Shown here: positions 8,688 to 17,336 of the stretch, one piece after another
Layout of the letters: the number at the start of each line of letters is the position of its first letter
Numbering within the stretch: position 1 is the first letter of the stretch
Origin: Mycolicibacterium litorale
GTDB taxonomy: Bacteria > Actinomycetota > Actinomycetes > Mycobacteriales > Mycobacteriaceae
DNA: 64,000 bases
NCBI GenBank assembly: GCA_002007745.1
Contig: CP019882.1
Span: forward strand, 930,001 to 994,000
Reading direction: 5' to 3'
Program-made: the position numbers and the translations under genes
The notes under the pieces: model-generated
Seen by the model: only the letters and a program-made list of their open reading frames with translations
What the model was told of the DNA's origin: nothing
Database searches by the model: none

Positions 8688-10175
8688 TCAGCCCGCAACG
8701 CGTGCCGGCGAAGCCAGCCGGCCGAACGTCATGTTCTCGTCGACCTTGTCCACGAAGTTGTGGTCGATGGCGTCGGCGAGGTAGTTCTGCCGCACCACCC
8801 ACGGCCGCTTGGTGCCCGACTTGGGCAGGGCGTGCATGTTGCGCAGGACGTAACCGGCCTGCAGGTCCCAGGTCGGCTTCTCGGCGATCGGTTCGCCACC
8901 CAGGTGCGGGAAGGCGTGGGTGTAGCCGTGGGAATCCATGTATTCGATCAGCTTGGCCGCCGAGCGGGCCGTCATGTCGGCGCGCAACGTCCACGAGGCG
9001 TTGGTGTAACCGATACACCAGATCAGGTTCGGCACGTCCTCGAGCATGTGGGCCTTGTAGGAGAACCGGTCCTGTGGCTTGATCTCGTTGCCGTCCACCG
9101 TGATTCGCACACCGCCGAGCGCCTGCAGTTGCAGGCCGGTGGCGGTGACGATGATGTCGGCATCCAGGTGCTGACCGGATCTCAGCATGATGCCGGTTTC
9201 GTCGAAATGGTCGATATGGTCGGTGACCACCTCGGCGCGCCCGGCTTTGATGGCGTCGAACATGTCGCCGTCGGCCACCAGGCACAACCGCTGATCCCAG
9301 GGGTTGTAGCGCGGCTTGAAGTGCACATCCACCGGATAACCCGCGGGCAGTCGGCTGGCGTTCTGCGCCCGGATCAGCCGCTTGGCCAGCGCGGGTGTGG
9401 TGCGGGCCAAGAACCAGACGAGGCTTTCGAACGCCACCGCGAAGTAACGGGCGAACGCGTGAGAGAACTTGCGGGGCAGCACTTTGCGGACCACCTCGAT
9501 GAGGGGGTTGACCCGCGATCCGGCCAGGAGATAGGTCGGGGAGCGTTGCAGCATGGTCACCTTGGCCGCCTTCTGGGCCAGGGCGGGGATCAGCGAGATC
9601 GAGGTGGCGCCGCTACCGATGACCACCATCTTCGTACCGGTGTAGTCCAGATCCTCCGGCCAGAACTGCGGGTGCACCACGGTGCCCCGGAACGTGCCGA
9701 GCCCGGGGAAGTCGGGGGTGTAGGCCTCGTCGTAGTTGTAGTAGCCGGAGCCGAAGAACACGAAGCGCCCGCGGTAGGTCTTGGGGGTGCCGTTCTCGAT
9801 GACGTGCACGGTCCAGGTGTCCGTGCGCGAATCCCAATCCGCGGACTGCACATGGCTGTGGAAGTGGATGTTGCCGAAGATGCCGTGCTTGCGGGCAGTG
9901 CTGTCCATGTACTCGCGGATGTGGTCGCCGTCGGCAACGCCCTCGGTGCGGGTCCACGGCTCCCATGGCCAGGACAGGCTGAAGATGCTGGAGTCCGAGC
10001 GCACCCCGGGGTAACGGAACAGGTCCCAGGTGCCGCCGATCCGGTCGCGGCGCTCCAGGATGACGTAACGGGCCCGCGGGTTGCGTTCGTGGATGCGGTA
10101 GGCCGCGCCGATCCCGGAGATGCCGGCGCCGATGATGACGACGTCGTAGGACCCGCCGTCCTGCTCGACGGGCAC
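8688..10175 (-). CDS. FAD-dependent monooxygenase (Baeyer-Villiger type, EthA-like)
   Basis: NAD(P)H- and FAD-dependent oxygenase of the class that inserts oxygen next to ketones and in some cases activates thioamide drugs. 495 residues. N-terminal FAD site DVVIIGAGISGIGAAYRI, the Baeyer-Villiger fingerprint FRGTVVHPQFWP (FxGxxxHxxxWP form), and a second nucleotide site VVIGSGATSISL are all present. Matches Rv0565c in position and type. GTG 10173-10175 with an upstream GGAG is the start. A perfect 21-bp palindrome lies 49 bases upstream, so a repressor probably controls it. The natural substrate cannot be read from sequence. Confidence 0.9.
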   Translation of the reverse strand: MPVEQDGGSYDVVIIGAGISGIGAAYRIHERNPRARYVILERRDRIGGTWDLFRYPGVRSDSSIFSLSWPWEPWTRTEGVADGDHIREYMDSTARKHGIFGNIHFHSHVQSADWDSRTDTWTVHVIENGTPKTYRGRFVFFGSGYYNYDEAYTPDFPGLGTFRGTVVHPQFWPEDLDYTGTKMVVIGSGATSISLIPALAQKAAKVTMLQRSPTYLLAGSRVNPLIEVVRKVLPRKFSHAFARYFAVAFESLVWFLARTTPALAKRLIRAQNASRLPAGYPVDVHFKPRYNPWDQRLCLVADGDMFDAIKAGRAEVVTDHIDHFDETGIMLRSGQHLDADIIVTATGLQLQALGGVRITVDGNEIKPQDRFSYKAHMLEDVPNLIWCIGYTNASWTLRADMTARSAAKLIEYMDSHGYTHAFPHLGGEPIAEKPTWDLQAGYVLRNMHALPKSGTKRPWVVRQNYLADAIDHNFVDKVDENMTFGRLASPARVAG

Positions 10176-10223
10176 GGGGCAGTCTCCGGGGTGGCGGTCA
10201 TCGCGGTCCTCGCTTCGGCGCTG

Positions 10224-10244
10224 ATGTGGTGATGGTCACCACAT
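10224..10244. promoter_or_regulatory. Perfect 21-bp palindrome, probable repressor operator of the monooxygenase gene
   Basis: The arms ATGTGGTGA and TCACCACAT are exact inverse complements around a 3-base centre. The site sits between yajQ and the monooxygenase start, 49 bases upstream of GTG 10175. Size and symmetry fit a TetR- or GntR-type operator; no regulator gene is adjacent. Confidence 0.7.
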
Positions 10245-10295
10245 TAGGCACTGACCGGTTGGTTGAGCGAGGGGCTTTCGTCGATGTGGCGGCGC

Positions 10296-10787
10296 CTACC
10301 GGTAGTTGACGAACTGCAGGGCGACGTCCAGATCGGCCCCCTTGAGCAGGGCGATGACGGCCTGCAGATCGTCGCGCTTCTTGGAGCTCACCCGGATCTC
10401 GTCACCCTGTACCTGGGACTTGACGCCCTTGGGGCCCTCGTCGCGGATCAGCTTGTTGATCTTCTTCGCGTGCTCCTGGTCGATGCCCTGCTTGAGAGTG
10501 CCAGACACCCGGTAGCTCTTGCCGCTGGCCTGCGGTTCTCCGGCGTCGAAGGCCTTCATGGAGATGTCGCGCCGGACCAGCTTCTCCTTGAAGACGTCGA
10601 CCGCGGCCTTGACGCGCTCCTCGGTGGAGCTGACGATCTCGATGACCTCGTCGCCTTTCCAGGCGATGGTGGTGTCGGTGCCGCGGAAGTCGAACCGGGT
10701 GCTCAGTTCCTTGGCGGCCTGATTGAGCGCGTTGTCGACTTCCTGGCGGTCGACCTTGCTCACGATGTCGAACGATGAATCCGCCAT
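10296..10787 (-). CDS. YajQ family cyclic-di-GMP-binding/nucleotide-binding protein
   Basis: 163 residues beginning [20 protein letters not shown], the characteristic YajQ start, and ending VNYR. YajQ proteins bind nucleotides (c-di-GMP in some bacteria) and act on transcription or protein partners. Family motifs [16 protein letters not shown] and [15 protein letters not shown] are present. ATG 10785-10787 is chosen over an upstream in-frame start at 10868. It is preceded by GAGGAGGG-like purines. The orthologue in M. tuberculosis is Rv0566c, upstream of the monooxygenase as here. Confidence 0.92.
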   Translation of the reverse strand: MADSSFDIVSKVDRQEVDNALNQAAKELSTRFDFRGTDTTIAWKGDEVIEIVSSTEERVKAAVDVFKEKLVRRDISMKAFDAGEPQASGKSYRVSGTLKQGIDQEHAKKINKLIRDEGPKGVKSQVQGDEIRVSSKKRDDLQAVIALLKGADLDVALQFVNYR

Positions 10788-10895
10788 TGGACTCGTGCCC
10801 TCCTCGGTATGTGATCGGCCGGTTTGTGTTCGGGGTACATCCTCGTTGTACCCTGCTACTCGCACCAAACCGGATTCCCGGCGGGTGCGACCCCC

Positions 10896-10978
10896 GGCAG
10901 GTTGCCCGAGCGGCCAATGGGAGCGGACTGTAAATCCGTCGGCGAAAGCCTACACAGGTTCGAATCCTGTACCTGCCA
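10896..10978 (+). tRNA. tRNA-Tyr (anticodon GTA)
   Basis: The acceptor stem GGCAGGT pairs with ACCTGCC at 10971-10977 and the discriminator base is A; CCA is not encoded. The anticodon arm is GCGGA-CTGTAAA-TCCGT, giving GTA. A long variable arm and the T-loop GTTCGAATC mark a class II tRNA, as expected for bacterial tRNA-Tyr. A strong hairpin terminator follows. Confidence 0.97.
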
Positions 10979-10984
10979 CGTTCG

Positions 10985-11018
10985 TCAGGCCCGGTTTCAC
11001 CGGGCCTGATTGCGTTTT
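10985..11018 (+). terminator. Intrinsic terminator after tRNA-Tyr
   Basis: A perfect 10-bp stem, TCAGGCCCGG at 10985-10994 and CCGGGCCTGA at 11000-11009, with a TTTCA loop, is followed by TTGCGTTTT. It lies seven bases beyond the tRNA. Confidence 0.85.
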
Positions 11019-11050
11019 CGCGGCTGGGTACGTGTCTCGCTGCTTGCTTG

Positions 11051-12145
11051 TCAGACCGACAGGACGTACCCCTCGGCAGCCGGTACGGCCCCGGTCAGCA
11101 GCGCGGCGTAACACTGCTCGACGCCGTCGCGGCCGTGTCGGGTCACCACCGTCAGCCACGGGCGTTCAGGGTCGGTGACCGGCACCATGAACGCCGTCCA
11201 CGCCGCGGCCATCCGTTCCTGCAGCCCGGCGGGGCCCCAGTCCGCCGCCCGTTTGCGCGCCTGATCGGGCGCGAAGAACAGCACCGGGGCCGGACCCGGG
11301 AGATCACCGCCGCCGAGGGCGTCCCAATGCGTGGCGCCCACAGCACAGCTGTAGGTGAGCCGGTCGGCGAGCCTGTGGTGCACCGCCGCGCGCACGGCTG
11401 CGTCACCGCTGAAGTCGACGTAGACCGACGCGACGTCGGGCAGTGCGGCCGTCACATCCCGGTAGTCCAAGACCTCGTCATAGCAGCCCAGGGATCGGGT
11501 GAAGCCGGCGTTGCGTGCTGAGGTGAGTCCGATGACGTCGAAACCGTCGGCGATCGCGCGGCGCCGGGAAAGGCAGAAGGCCGTGCCGTAGGCGGTCTTG
11601 CTGGATGCACTCGACAGGACCACCGTGGTGGCCCCGAAGAAGTCGTGGTCGGCGAGGAAGTCGTCGATCAAGAACGAGGTGGCGAACAAAGGTCGCAGCA
11701 GCGACTGCTGGGCTTCGTGCTCGGCGACGTAACCGGGATCGGTACTGCACCGCACGTACTGGTTGTAGATCGGGGGCAGGGCGCGGCGGTGGGCGGTGGC
11801 GTCGGTGAAGCCGCCCGGGTGCACATCCGCGGGCTGCAGCACGACATCGTCGGCGATCGGCCAGTAGCCGTAGAAGCGTTCGCCGACCTCCACTTCGGGA
11901 CAGCGCGACTCGACGACTGCGGCGAAGCCCCACACCGGAATGCACCCGGTGGCGGGATCACCGGTCGGATAGAACTGCCAGTAGCCCATGGTGTCGCCGA
12001 AGGCGGCGTAGGTGATGTTGTTCGAGGTCAGCGCGAACGTGTCGATGCGCAGGCGGACTTCACCCTGCTCCAGCGGCGTGGTCGGCGACTCGGCCCAGTG
12101 CACCTGGTGCAGGTCGTTGCGCTGCACCACGAACCGTGTCGTCAT
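11051..12145 (-). CDS. DUF2855 family protein
   Basis: 364 residues starting MTTRFVVQRNDLHQVHWAES. The N-terminus resembles the GroES-like lobe of medium-chain dehydrogenases (LEQGEVRLRIDTFALTSNN). The middle has a Rossmann-like segment, TVVLSSASSKTAYGTAFCL, and a second, DVIGLTSARNAGFTRSLGCYDEVLDY. This matches the DUF2855 family, whose members lack clear zinc ligands and have no established activity. The start at 12145 is preferred to an in-frame codon 14 residues earlier. It lies alone, convergent toward tRNA-Tyr and divergent from the large exported protein. Confidence 0.8.
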   Translation of the reverse strand: MTTRFVVQRNDLHQVHWAESPTTPLEQGEVRLRIDTFALTSNNITYAAFGDTMGYWQFYPTGDPATGCIPVWGFAAVVESRCPEVEVGERFYGYWPIADDVVLQPADVHPGGFTDATAHRRALPPIYNQYVRCSTDPGYVAEHEAQQSLLRPLFATSFLIDDFLADHDFFGATTVVLSSASSKTAYGTAFCLSRRRAIADGFDVIGLTSARNAGFTRSLGCYDEVLDYRDVTAALPDVASVYVDFSGDAAVRAAVHHRLADRLTYSCAVGATHWDALGGGDLPGPAPVLFFAPDQARKRAADWGPAGLQERMAAAWTAFMVPVTDPERPWLTVVTRHGRDGVEQCYAALLTGAVPAAEGYVLSV

Positions 12146-12274
12146 GTGGCGTTCCCATCCCTCGGCGTCGCACTGGGCACCTCCCACTATGCGCGAGAGC
12201 GGGGTGCCAGGAGGGGACGATGTGCTATACCCCTAGCTAATTGGCTGGTACGTCAAAAGTCGGGTGGGTGCTAC

Positions 12275-14530
12275 ATGGGGCAGCAAGGTCGCTACGTCGG
12301 TCGCATCGGGGCGTTGGCCATCGCCTTGGGAATCGGCGGTGCGCTTGCAGCGCTGCCCGCGGTCGCCGACGCCGACACCGGAGCCGGCGCATCCGGCAAG
12401 ACGACGGCCTCGGCCGGGTCGGCGCGACACGCCTCGGCGGGCACGTCCACTTCACCCGGCCCCCGCTCGGCCAGGACGGTGACCAAGCCGGGCGCAGCGC
12501 AGCGGGCGACCACACCGAGGGCGGCGTCAGCCAAGCCGTACGGGGCGCTGTCGGTGGCCAGCCGCAGTCCGTTGGACCGGTTGGGAACCGGCGACGATCC
12601 GGCCACCCCCGGCACCGAGCCGCTGTCGTGGGCGGTGCTGGCGGTCACTCGCCGCGAGCGGATCACCAAGTCGGTACGGCTCGCCGACGGCGTGACGGTT
12701 GGCGAAGCCGTGGGCGGTGGGCCACTTTCACCGCCTGCCGGCAGTGCGACCACCGACCCGCCGGTCGCGGCATCGGTCACCGCCGGCGCGGACCTCGGTG
12801 CCGCCGTGCACGACTTCATCGACCGGCACCTGCCAGGGTGGACGCCGATCGCCGACGAGCTGGCTCCGATCGTCGCCGACGGCATCCAGGACTTGCTGTC
12901 CAACGGCTCGGTGAGCGCTGAGGTCAACAGGCTTGTCACCAATACCGCTGTCATGCAGTTCTTTTCGATGAAGGTCTCGACGGCGCTGGGTTCCTACTGG
13001 GGTGTGCCGCCGGCGGTGGGCACCGTGATCGGCGACGCCGCAGCCAATCTCGTTCGTAACACGCTGGGCAATGCCGGTGTGCAGAGCGCCCTGGACGTGG
13101 TCGCCCACGCCGTGATGCCGACACCGGATCAATACGGCGCGATTACGGCGGGCCTGGCCGGGGGAGACGTTGCGCCGCTCGGCGAATACCTCACCTCGAT
13201 CGTCCCGCGGTCAGCGGGTGACGTCGCGACCTTCCTGAGCACTCCGGCGGTTCAGGCCGCGCTGGCGTCCGCCACATCGCAGGTGGTCATCGACCTCACC
13301 CAGGGCTCGGAGGTGCCGGCGTGGCTCGGCGACGTGGTCGCCCGCGCAGTCTCGGCGCAACTCGGTGGTCCCGCCGGCACCGCGATCGGGACCGCGCTGG
13401 GCAGTGCGGTCCAGGGCCTTTTGGGCAACACCACAGCCATGCAGGGCCTGGCCACCGCGATCGGCGCGGCGGTCCCCAGCATCCTGGGCGCACCGCACGT
13501 TGCTGCCGCGGTGGCTGACGCCGTCACGGCGCTGGGCAGCGACATCCTGGACGGCACCCACTGGCTCTCAGCGCTGGATCAGGCCTGGTGGGGGCTGCGT
13601 GTCGACCCCTCGTTCCGGTCTGCGCTCAGTGCCGCCGCCGGCGGCGCGTTCGCTGCGTTGGCCACCAACTCCGATGTGGTCTCCGCCGTGACAACTGGGG
13701 TCGCGGCGCTGATCACCGACGTGGCCGCCGACCCCGCCGCCCGCGCCTTCGTCAGCGCGCTGGTCGGCCCCACCTATGGGCCATCGCTGTTGAACACCCT
13801 GGCCGACCCGGCGTCGGCGGCTCAACTGGCCGCCACGGCTGGCACCGTGATCACCGGCTTCCTCGGCCAGCCGGGGGTGGCTGCGGTGCTGTCGGCCGCG
13901 ACCACCCAGACGGTCGCGGCCCTGATGGCCGGTGTGGCGCCGACCGACGTGCTCCACGACGTCCTGCAGTCGCTGCAGGCCGATCCGGTGATCAACGCCG
14001 CGCTGGATGCCACCTTGCCGGCGGCGCTGCGCTCGGCGTTGGCCGCCCCGGCGGTGAAGGATGTGATCAGCGGCTTGGCCCAGGGCGTCGTCGCCGATCT
14101 GCTCGGCCGGACGCCGTTGAACAACACGGTCTTCGATCCGGCCGCGGGCCAGGTGACCAAGGCCGCGATCGACGCCCTGCTCTCCAATCCGGCCGCCCAG
14201 GACCTGATCAGCAGCCTGGCCGGTGACGTTCTCAACGGCACACCGCCCGGTGATATCACGACCACACTGATCGACGCGGTCGTGAAGAGCCAGCAATTGC
14301 AGGTCGCCCTCGGGGTGGCCGTGGGCCAGGGAATCGGAGCGCTCTTCGGTGACAACCCGCTGGGCTTCCTCGTCGGGCAGGTGGTCGGAGCGGCGGCCGC
14401 CCTGGTCATCGGAATCATGTCGGGAGCCGCGGTGCTGTTCAACCTGGCCGGTGCCGCCACGGTCCCGGCCGCCAACTCCTACCGCGACGTGATGCGGCTC
14501 GACCGGTCGGGGTGGGTCGCGGCGGTCTGA
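12275..14530 (+). CDS. Large exported Ala/Val-rich helical-repeat protein, function unknown
   Basis: 751 residues from ATG 12275, preceded by GGGTGGG. Signal peptide at residues 1-33 (ending AVADADTG), then a low-complexity Ser/Thr/Ala/Pro stretch to about residue 100. From about residue 150 onward the protein is a long series of amphipathic Ala/Val/Leu-rich helices with recurring phrases such as PAVQAALASATSQVVIDL, NTTAMQGLATAIGAAVPSIL and PAVKDVISGLAQGVVADLLG, suggesting an imperfect repeat of 60-100 residues. A hydrophobic segment lies near the C-terminus (VGAAAALVIGIMSGAAVLFN). Cell-envelope location is inferred. I do not recognise the family. The open frame continues far upstream opposite the DUF2855 gene, but codons before 12275 are not coding. 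Confidence 0.72.
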   Translation: MGQQGRYVGRIGALAIALGIGGALAALPAVADADTGAGASGKTTASAGSARHASAGTSTSPGPRSARTVTKPGAAQRATTPRAASAKPYGALSVASRSPLDRLGTGDDPATPGTEPLSWAVLAVTRRERITKSVRLADGVTVGEAVGGGPLSPPAGSATTDPPVAASVTAGADLGAAVHDFIDRHLPGWTPIADELAPIVADGIQDLLSNGSVSAEVNRLVTNTAVMQFFSMKVSTALGSYWGVPPAVGTVIGDAAANLVRNTLGNAGVQSALDVVAHAVMPTPDQYGAITAGLAGGDVAPLGEYLTSIVPRSAGDVATFLSTPAVQAALASATSQVVIDLTQGSEVPAWLGDVVARAVSAQLGGPAGTAIGTALGSAVQGLLGNTTAMQGLATAIGAAVPSILGAPHVAAAVADAVTALGSDILDGTHWLSALDQAWWGLRVDPSFRSALSAAAGGAFAALATNSDVVSAVTTGVAALITDVAADPAARAFVSALVGPTYGPSLLNTLADPASAAQLAATAGTVITGFLGQPGVAAVLSAATTQTVAALMAGVAPTDVLHDVLQSLQADPVINAALDATLPAALRSALAAPAVKDVISGLAQGVVADLLGRTPLNNTVFDPAAGQVTKAAIDALLSNPAAQDLISSLAGDVLNGTPPGDITTTLIDAVVKSQQLQVALGVAVGQGIGALFGDNPLGFLVGQVVGAAAALVIGIMSGAAVLFNLAGAATVPAANSYRDVMRLDRSGWVAAV

Positions 14531-14701
14531 GCCTCGGCGGCTCGGGACCGCCACATCTCGGCAGCTCAGGAGTCCTGCCGTTGCGCTTGGGCCCGGCATC
14601 GCTCGATTAAGGCTTGCTTAGGGTCTGCTTGGCGGCGTAACGCCGAGGCCCCCACGTGGGATAACGTTCCATAGCCGATCTAATTCGGCAGGTTCTTCAC
14701 G

Positions 14702-15142
14702 ATGGGAGCAACGGTTCGTATGGGGACCCTCGGCCGCGCCGCCTCGCTGGCTTTTGTGTTCTGTGCGCTGCTCGGCGCCGCACCCTTGGCGCATGCATCC
14801 GACGACATCCTCAGCGGCACCTATGAGGTTGTCGGGCCGAACACCATTCTGGACACCTGGACCATCACCACCAACTGTGGCGAAGTGTCGATCGGGTGCC
14901 AGGCCGACATCCACTCCCCGCTGATCGACGGCCAGGCCACCTACCGCGGCGCGCACACCTGGATGATGACGCTCAAGGGCCAGGTGCCGGTGTGCCCGGA
15001 CAAGACCACCACCAAGGGCGCGATGGTCTACGTGTGGAACTCCCAGACCCTGCAGGGTCAGCTCACCGCGATCCAGCAAGGCATCTGCCAGATGACCCGG
15101 CCCGGGCAGGAGCAGATTCCGTTCACGCTGAAGCCTGCGTAG
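14702..15142 (+). CDS. Small exported protein (paralogue of the 43342-43800 protein)
   Basis: 146 residues, signal peptide to about residue 32 (LLGAAPLAHA). The mature domain has G-x-Y at its start (LSGTYEVVG), the segment DTWTITTNCG, two Cys pairs and an end of the form PFTLKPA. The same order (SYDFNVG, TTWTATPCIN, PFTLTKLG) occurs in the exported protein at 43342-43800, so the two are likely members of one mycobacterial secreted family. An in-frame ATG at 14720 is an alternative start. Function unknown. Confidence 0.75.
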   Translation: MGATVRMGTLGRAASLAFVFCALLGAAPLAHASDDILSGTYEVVGPNTILDTWTITTNCGEVSIGCQADIHSPLIDGQATYRGAHTWMMTLKGQVPVCPDKTTTKGAMVYVWNSQTLQGQLTAIQQGICQMTRPGQEQIPFTLKPA

Positions 15143-15166
15143 GGGTGTGGGCCGCGGCCTGATCCG

Positions 15167-15592
15167 ATGCGACTACTCATCACCGGGGTCGACACCGACG
15201 GCAAGTCCTGCGTCGTCAGCACCGAGGAAACGCAGCTCGACGACGTCGCCCCCGGTTTCGCGATGGGCATCCCGTACGCCACGGCCTCCAGCCCGCCACC
15301 GCCGCGTCCGCCGGGCAGCGCCGGGCTGATCGACCAGTTCATCGAGCCGGGCCATGTCCGCTGGATCGTCATCGACTACGGCCCGGGCTCGCGCACCCCG
15401 ATGCACCACACCGACACCCTGGACCTGCAGACCGTCATCAGTGGCAGCATCGAGCTCATCCTCGACGACGGTGTCCACCCCCTGAGCGAAGGGGACATGG
15501 TGGTCATGGCGGGCGTCGATCACGCGTGGAAGGCGGGCCCACAGGGTTGCCGCATCAACGCCGTCTTGATCGGCACACCCCCGCCCGCCTAA
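15167..15592 (+). CDS. Cupin-domain protein
   Basis: 141 residues with a single conserved beta-barrel core. The first cupin motif is readable as MHHTDTLDLQTVISGSIEL and the second as GDMVVMAGVDHAWKAG, with histidines suited to bind a metal. Single-domain cupins of this kind are often small-molecule-binding or isomerase-like proteins; the substrate is unknown. It starts 24 bases after the preceding exported-protein gene, so the two may be co-transcribed. It converges on nadR with stop codons overlapping. Confidence 0.85.
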   Translation: MRLLITGVDTDGKSCVVSTEETQLDDVAPGFAMGIPYATASSPPPPRPPGSAGLIDQFIEPGHVRWIVIDYGPGSRTPMHHTDTLDLQTVISGSIELILDDGVHPLSEGDMVVMAGVDHAWKAGPQGCRINAVLIGTPPPA

Positions 15593-16683
15593 CCACGGCG
15601 AGCCTCGAATCCGGGGCCGTGCAGCGGCTCACCGAACCGTGCCCGTAGAGCCAGCAGCGGGTCGATCGTCCGAACGGCGACGTCCAACCGCTCAGACACG
15701 CTGCCGGTCAACAACACCCATGAGTGCCCGGCGGTGGTGAGGGCCTCGACGAACCACCCCGTCATCGCCGCCCGAACGTCCAGATCTCCTTCCCGCATGC
15801 CGTCGTCGTGCCACGGCACCCCGTCGTGATCGGTGACCAGATACACCGCCCTGGGCGGCACCTGCGTCCACGGTTGCCCGGACCGCGACGCCGATCCCAG
15901 GTAGCGTCGCTCCCAGACCGCGGTGGCGAACGCATCGGTATCGCAGATCAACACCGGCGAACCCGCGGCCGCAGCGGCCTGCTCTCGTCGGGCCTGCTCG
16001 GCGCCGATCACATCGAATTCCGAAGCACTCCAGATCAAATCAGAAACGTCAGCCCCTTCACCGCACTTGCGTTCGGTGTACTCGCGGCCGAACTCCTCGA
16101 CGCACTGCGTCAGCGCCCACACTCCGCCACGGGCCCGGTAGTGGTCACGCAGGAGGCGGGAAAGTGTGGTCGTTCCCGTGGATTCCGCACCGACCAGCAC
16201 GATCCGGGCGGCCAGTCCGGCCCGGGTCGCCGGTGCGAGGTCGGCCCACCGGCCGGCCAGATCGTGGCGCACCGCCGTCGCACTCAGCCCGGTGCGAGTC
16301 AGCCGTACATCCTTCGCGCCGAACCACCGCGCCAACTCCGCCCCGTAGTCCTCCGCGGAGAACACCGCGTCCACCTCGACCGGGCCGCCGGTCCGGCGCA
16401 GGGCAGCAGTCATCGTGGCGACCTGCGCCGCCCACACCCGCGGGTTGGTCACGTCCACCGGAGCATCACAGCGGATACCGACGATCCGTACCCCGGGATC
16501 GCTTCCGTGTTCCGCCTGGAGCCACGCCACTCGGTCGGCGAGTGCAACGGTCTCGACGGCGGCCGCCATCACCAGCACCGTGAACCGCTCGCACTGCTCG
16601 GCGGCAGCGCGGATCGCAGCATGATGGCCGAGATGGGGCGGATAGAACTTGCCGACCAGCAAGCCATGTCGATAACTGTTCAC
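15589..16683 (-). CDS. nadR: NadR-like NMN adenylyltransferase / ribosylnicotinamide kinase
   Basis: 364 residues with two domains. Residues 1-150 are a nucleotidyltransferase with GKFYPPHLGHHAAI (HxGH motif), expected to join NMN and ATP to NAD. Residues 160-364 are a P-loop kinase-like domain expected to phosphorylate ribosylnicotinamide. The P-loop reads GAESTGTTT at 165-173, with Thr171 where the Walker A lysine normally stands. GTG 16683 overlaps the pnuC stop (GTGA), so translation is coupled. Together with pnuC and the NrtR sites upstream this forms a nicotinamide riboside salvage operon. No HTH domain is present, unlike enterobacterial NadR. Confidence 0.88.
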   Translation of the reverse strand: MNSYRHGLLVGKFYPPHLGHHAAIRAAAEQCERFTVLVMAAAVETVALADRVAWLQAEHGSDPGVRIVGIRCDAPVDVTNPRVWAAQVATMTAALRRTGGPVEVDAVFSAEDYGAELARWFGAKDVRLTRTGLSATAVRHDLAGRWADLAPATRAGLAARIVLVGAESTGTTTLSRLLRDHYRARGGVWALTQCVEEFGREYTERKCGEGADVSDLIWSASEFDVIGAEQARREQAAAAAGSPVLICDTDAFATAVWERRYLGSASRSGQPWTQVPPRAVYLVTDHDGVPWHDDGMREGDLDVRAAMTGWFVEALTTAGHSWVLLTGSVSERLDVAVRTIDPLLALRARFGEPLHGPGFEARRG

Positions 16684-17336
16684 ACCGCATTCCCAACGGC
16701 TTGGCGGTCGCCGATGCCGGCCCGCTCCCGCGACCACGCCCGCAGACCGGCCACACACAGTGCGAGGAACAACACGTAGATGACGGCGGTCAGGTTCAGG
16801 CCCCGGCTGAAGTAGAGCGGCACGTAGATGGCATCTGCGGCTATCCAGAAGTACCAGGACTCAATCCATTTGCCGTTGAGCAACCACTGCGCCACCAACG
16901 ACAAGCTGGTCGTCAGCGCGTCGAGGAAGGGCGCCGAATCATGTATCGACACCAGCAGCGGATAGAGCACCCCGGTACCGACGACGACCGCCGTCACGCA
17001 CCACACCAGGTGACGCCGACTTGCGCCCCGCACCGGCAGCGGAGTGCGCTCGGTGTTGCCGTACAACCACTGCCACCACCCGAGGAAGCCCAGGACGATA
17101 TAGATCACCTGCAGGCCGGAATCGGCCCACAGCTGTGCGGAGCCGAACAGCACCAAGAACAACGTCGAATTCGCGATCCCGACAGGGAAGTTCACCGCCG
17201 AGCGGCGCACCGTCAGTGCGACGCAAGCCCCACCGGTGAGGAAGCCGAACAGTTCGGCCCAGCTCACCGGATCACCCCATAGGGTGAACGCCATGGCGTT
17301 CAACGGTGCCACCGCCGCCGCGATCCAGTCCATCAT
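16680..17336 (-). CDS. pnuC: PnuC-family nicotinamide riboside transporter
   Basis: 218 residues, multi-spanning membrane protein. Family signatures are readable: FGFLTGGACVALTVRR, NSTLFLVLFGSAQLWADSGL, a Trp-rich GFLGWWQWLYG and WYFWIAADAIYVPLYF. PnuC carries ribosylnicotinamide by facilitated diffusion, and the kinase domain of NadR traps it by phosphorylation. ATG 17336 overlaps the previous stop (ATGA) and has GGAGG just upstream; a second in-frame ATG follows at once. It is the middle gene of a three-gene overlapping operon. Confidence 0.92.
   Translation of the reverse strand: MMDWIAAAVAPLNAMAFTLWGDPVSWAELFGFLTGGACVALTVRRSAVNFPVGIANSTLFLVLFGSAQLWADSGLQVIYIVLGFLGWWQWLYGNTERTPLPVRGASRRHLVWCVTAVVVGTGVLYPLLVSIHDSAPFLDALTTSLSLVAQWLLNGKWIESWYFWIAADAIYVPLYFSRGLNLTAVIYVLFLALCVAGLRAWSRERAGIGDRQAVGNAV

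Noticed and set aside
8595..10232. 545-residue plus-strand open frame over the monooxygenase
   Set aside because: Shadow of high-GC third positions; the minus strand has all FAD and Baeyer-Villiger motifs.
11051..12145. Zinc alcohol dehydrogenase
   Set aside because: The GroES-like start is present but the Cys/His zinc ligands are not; fits DUF2855 better.
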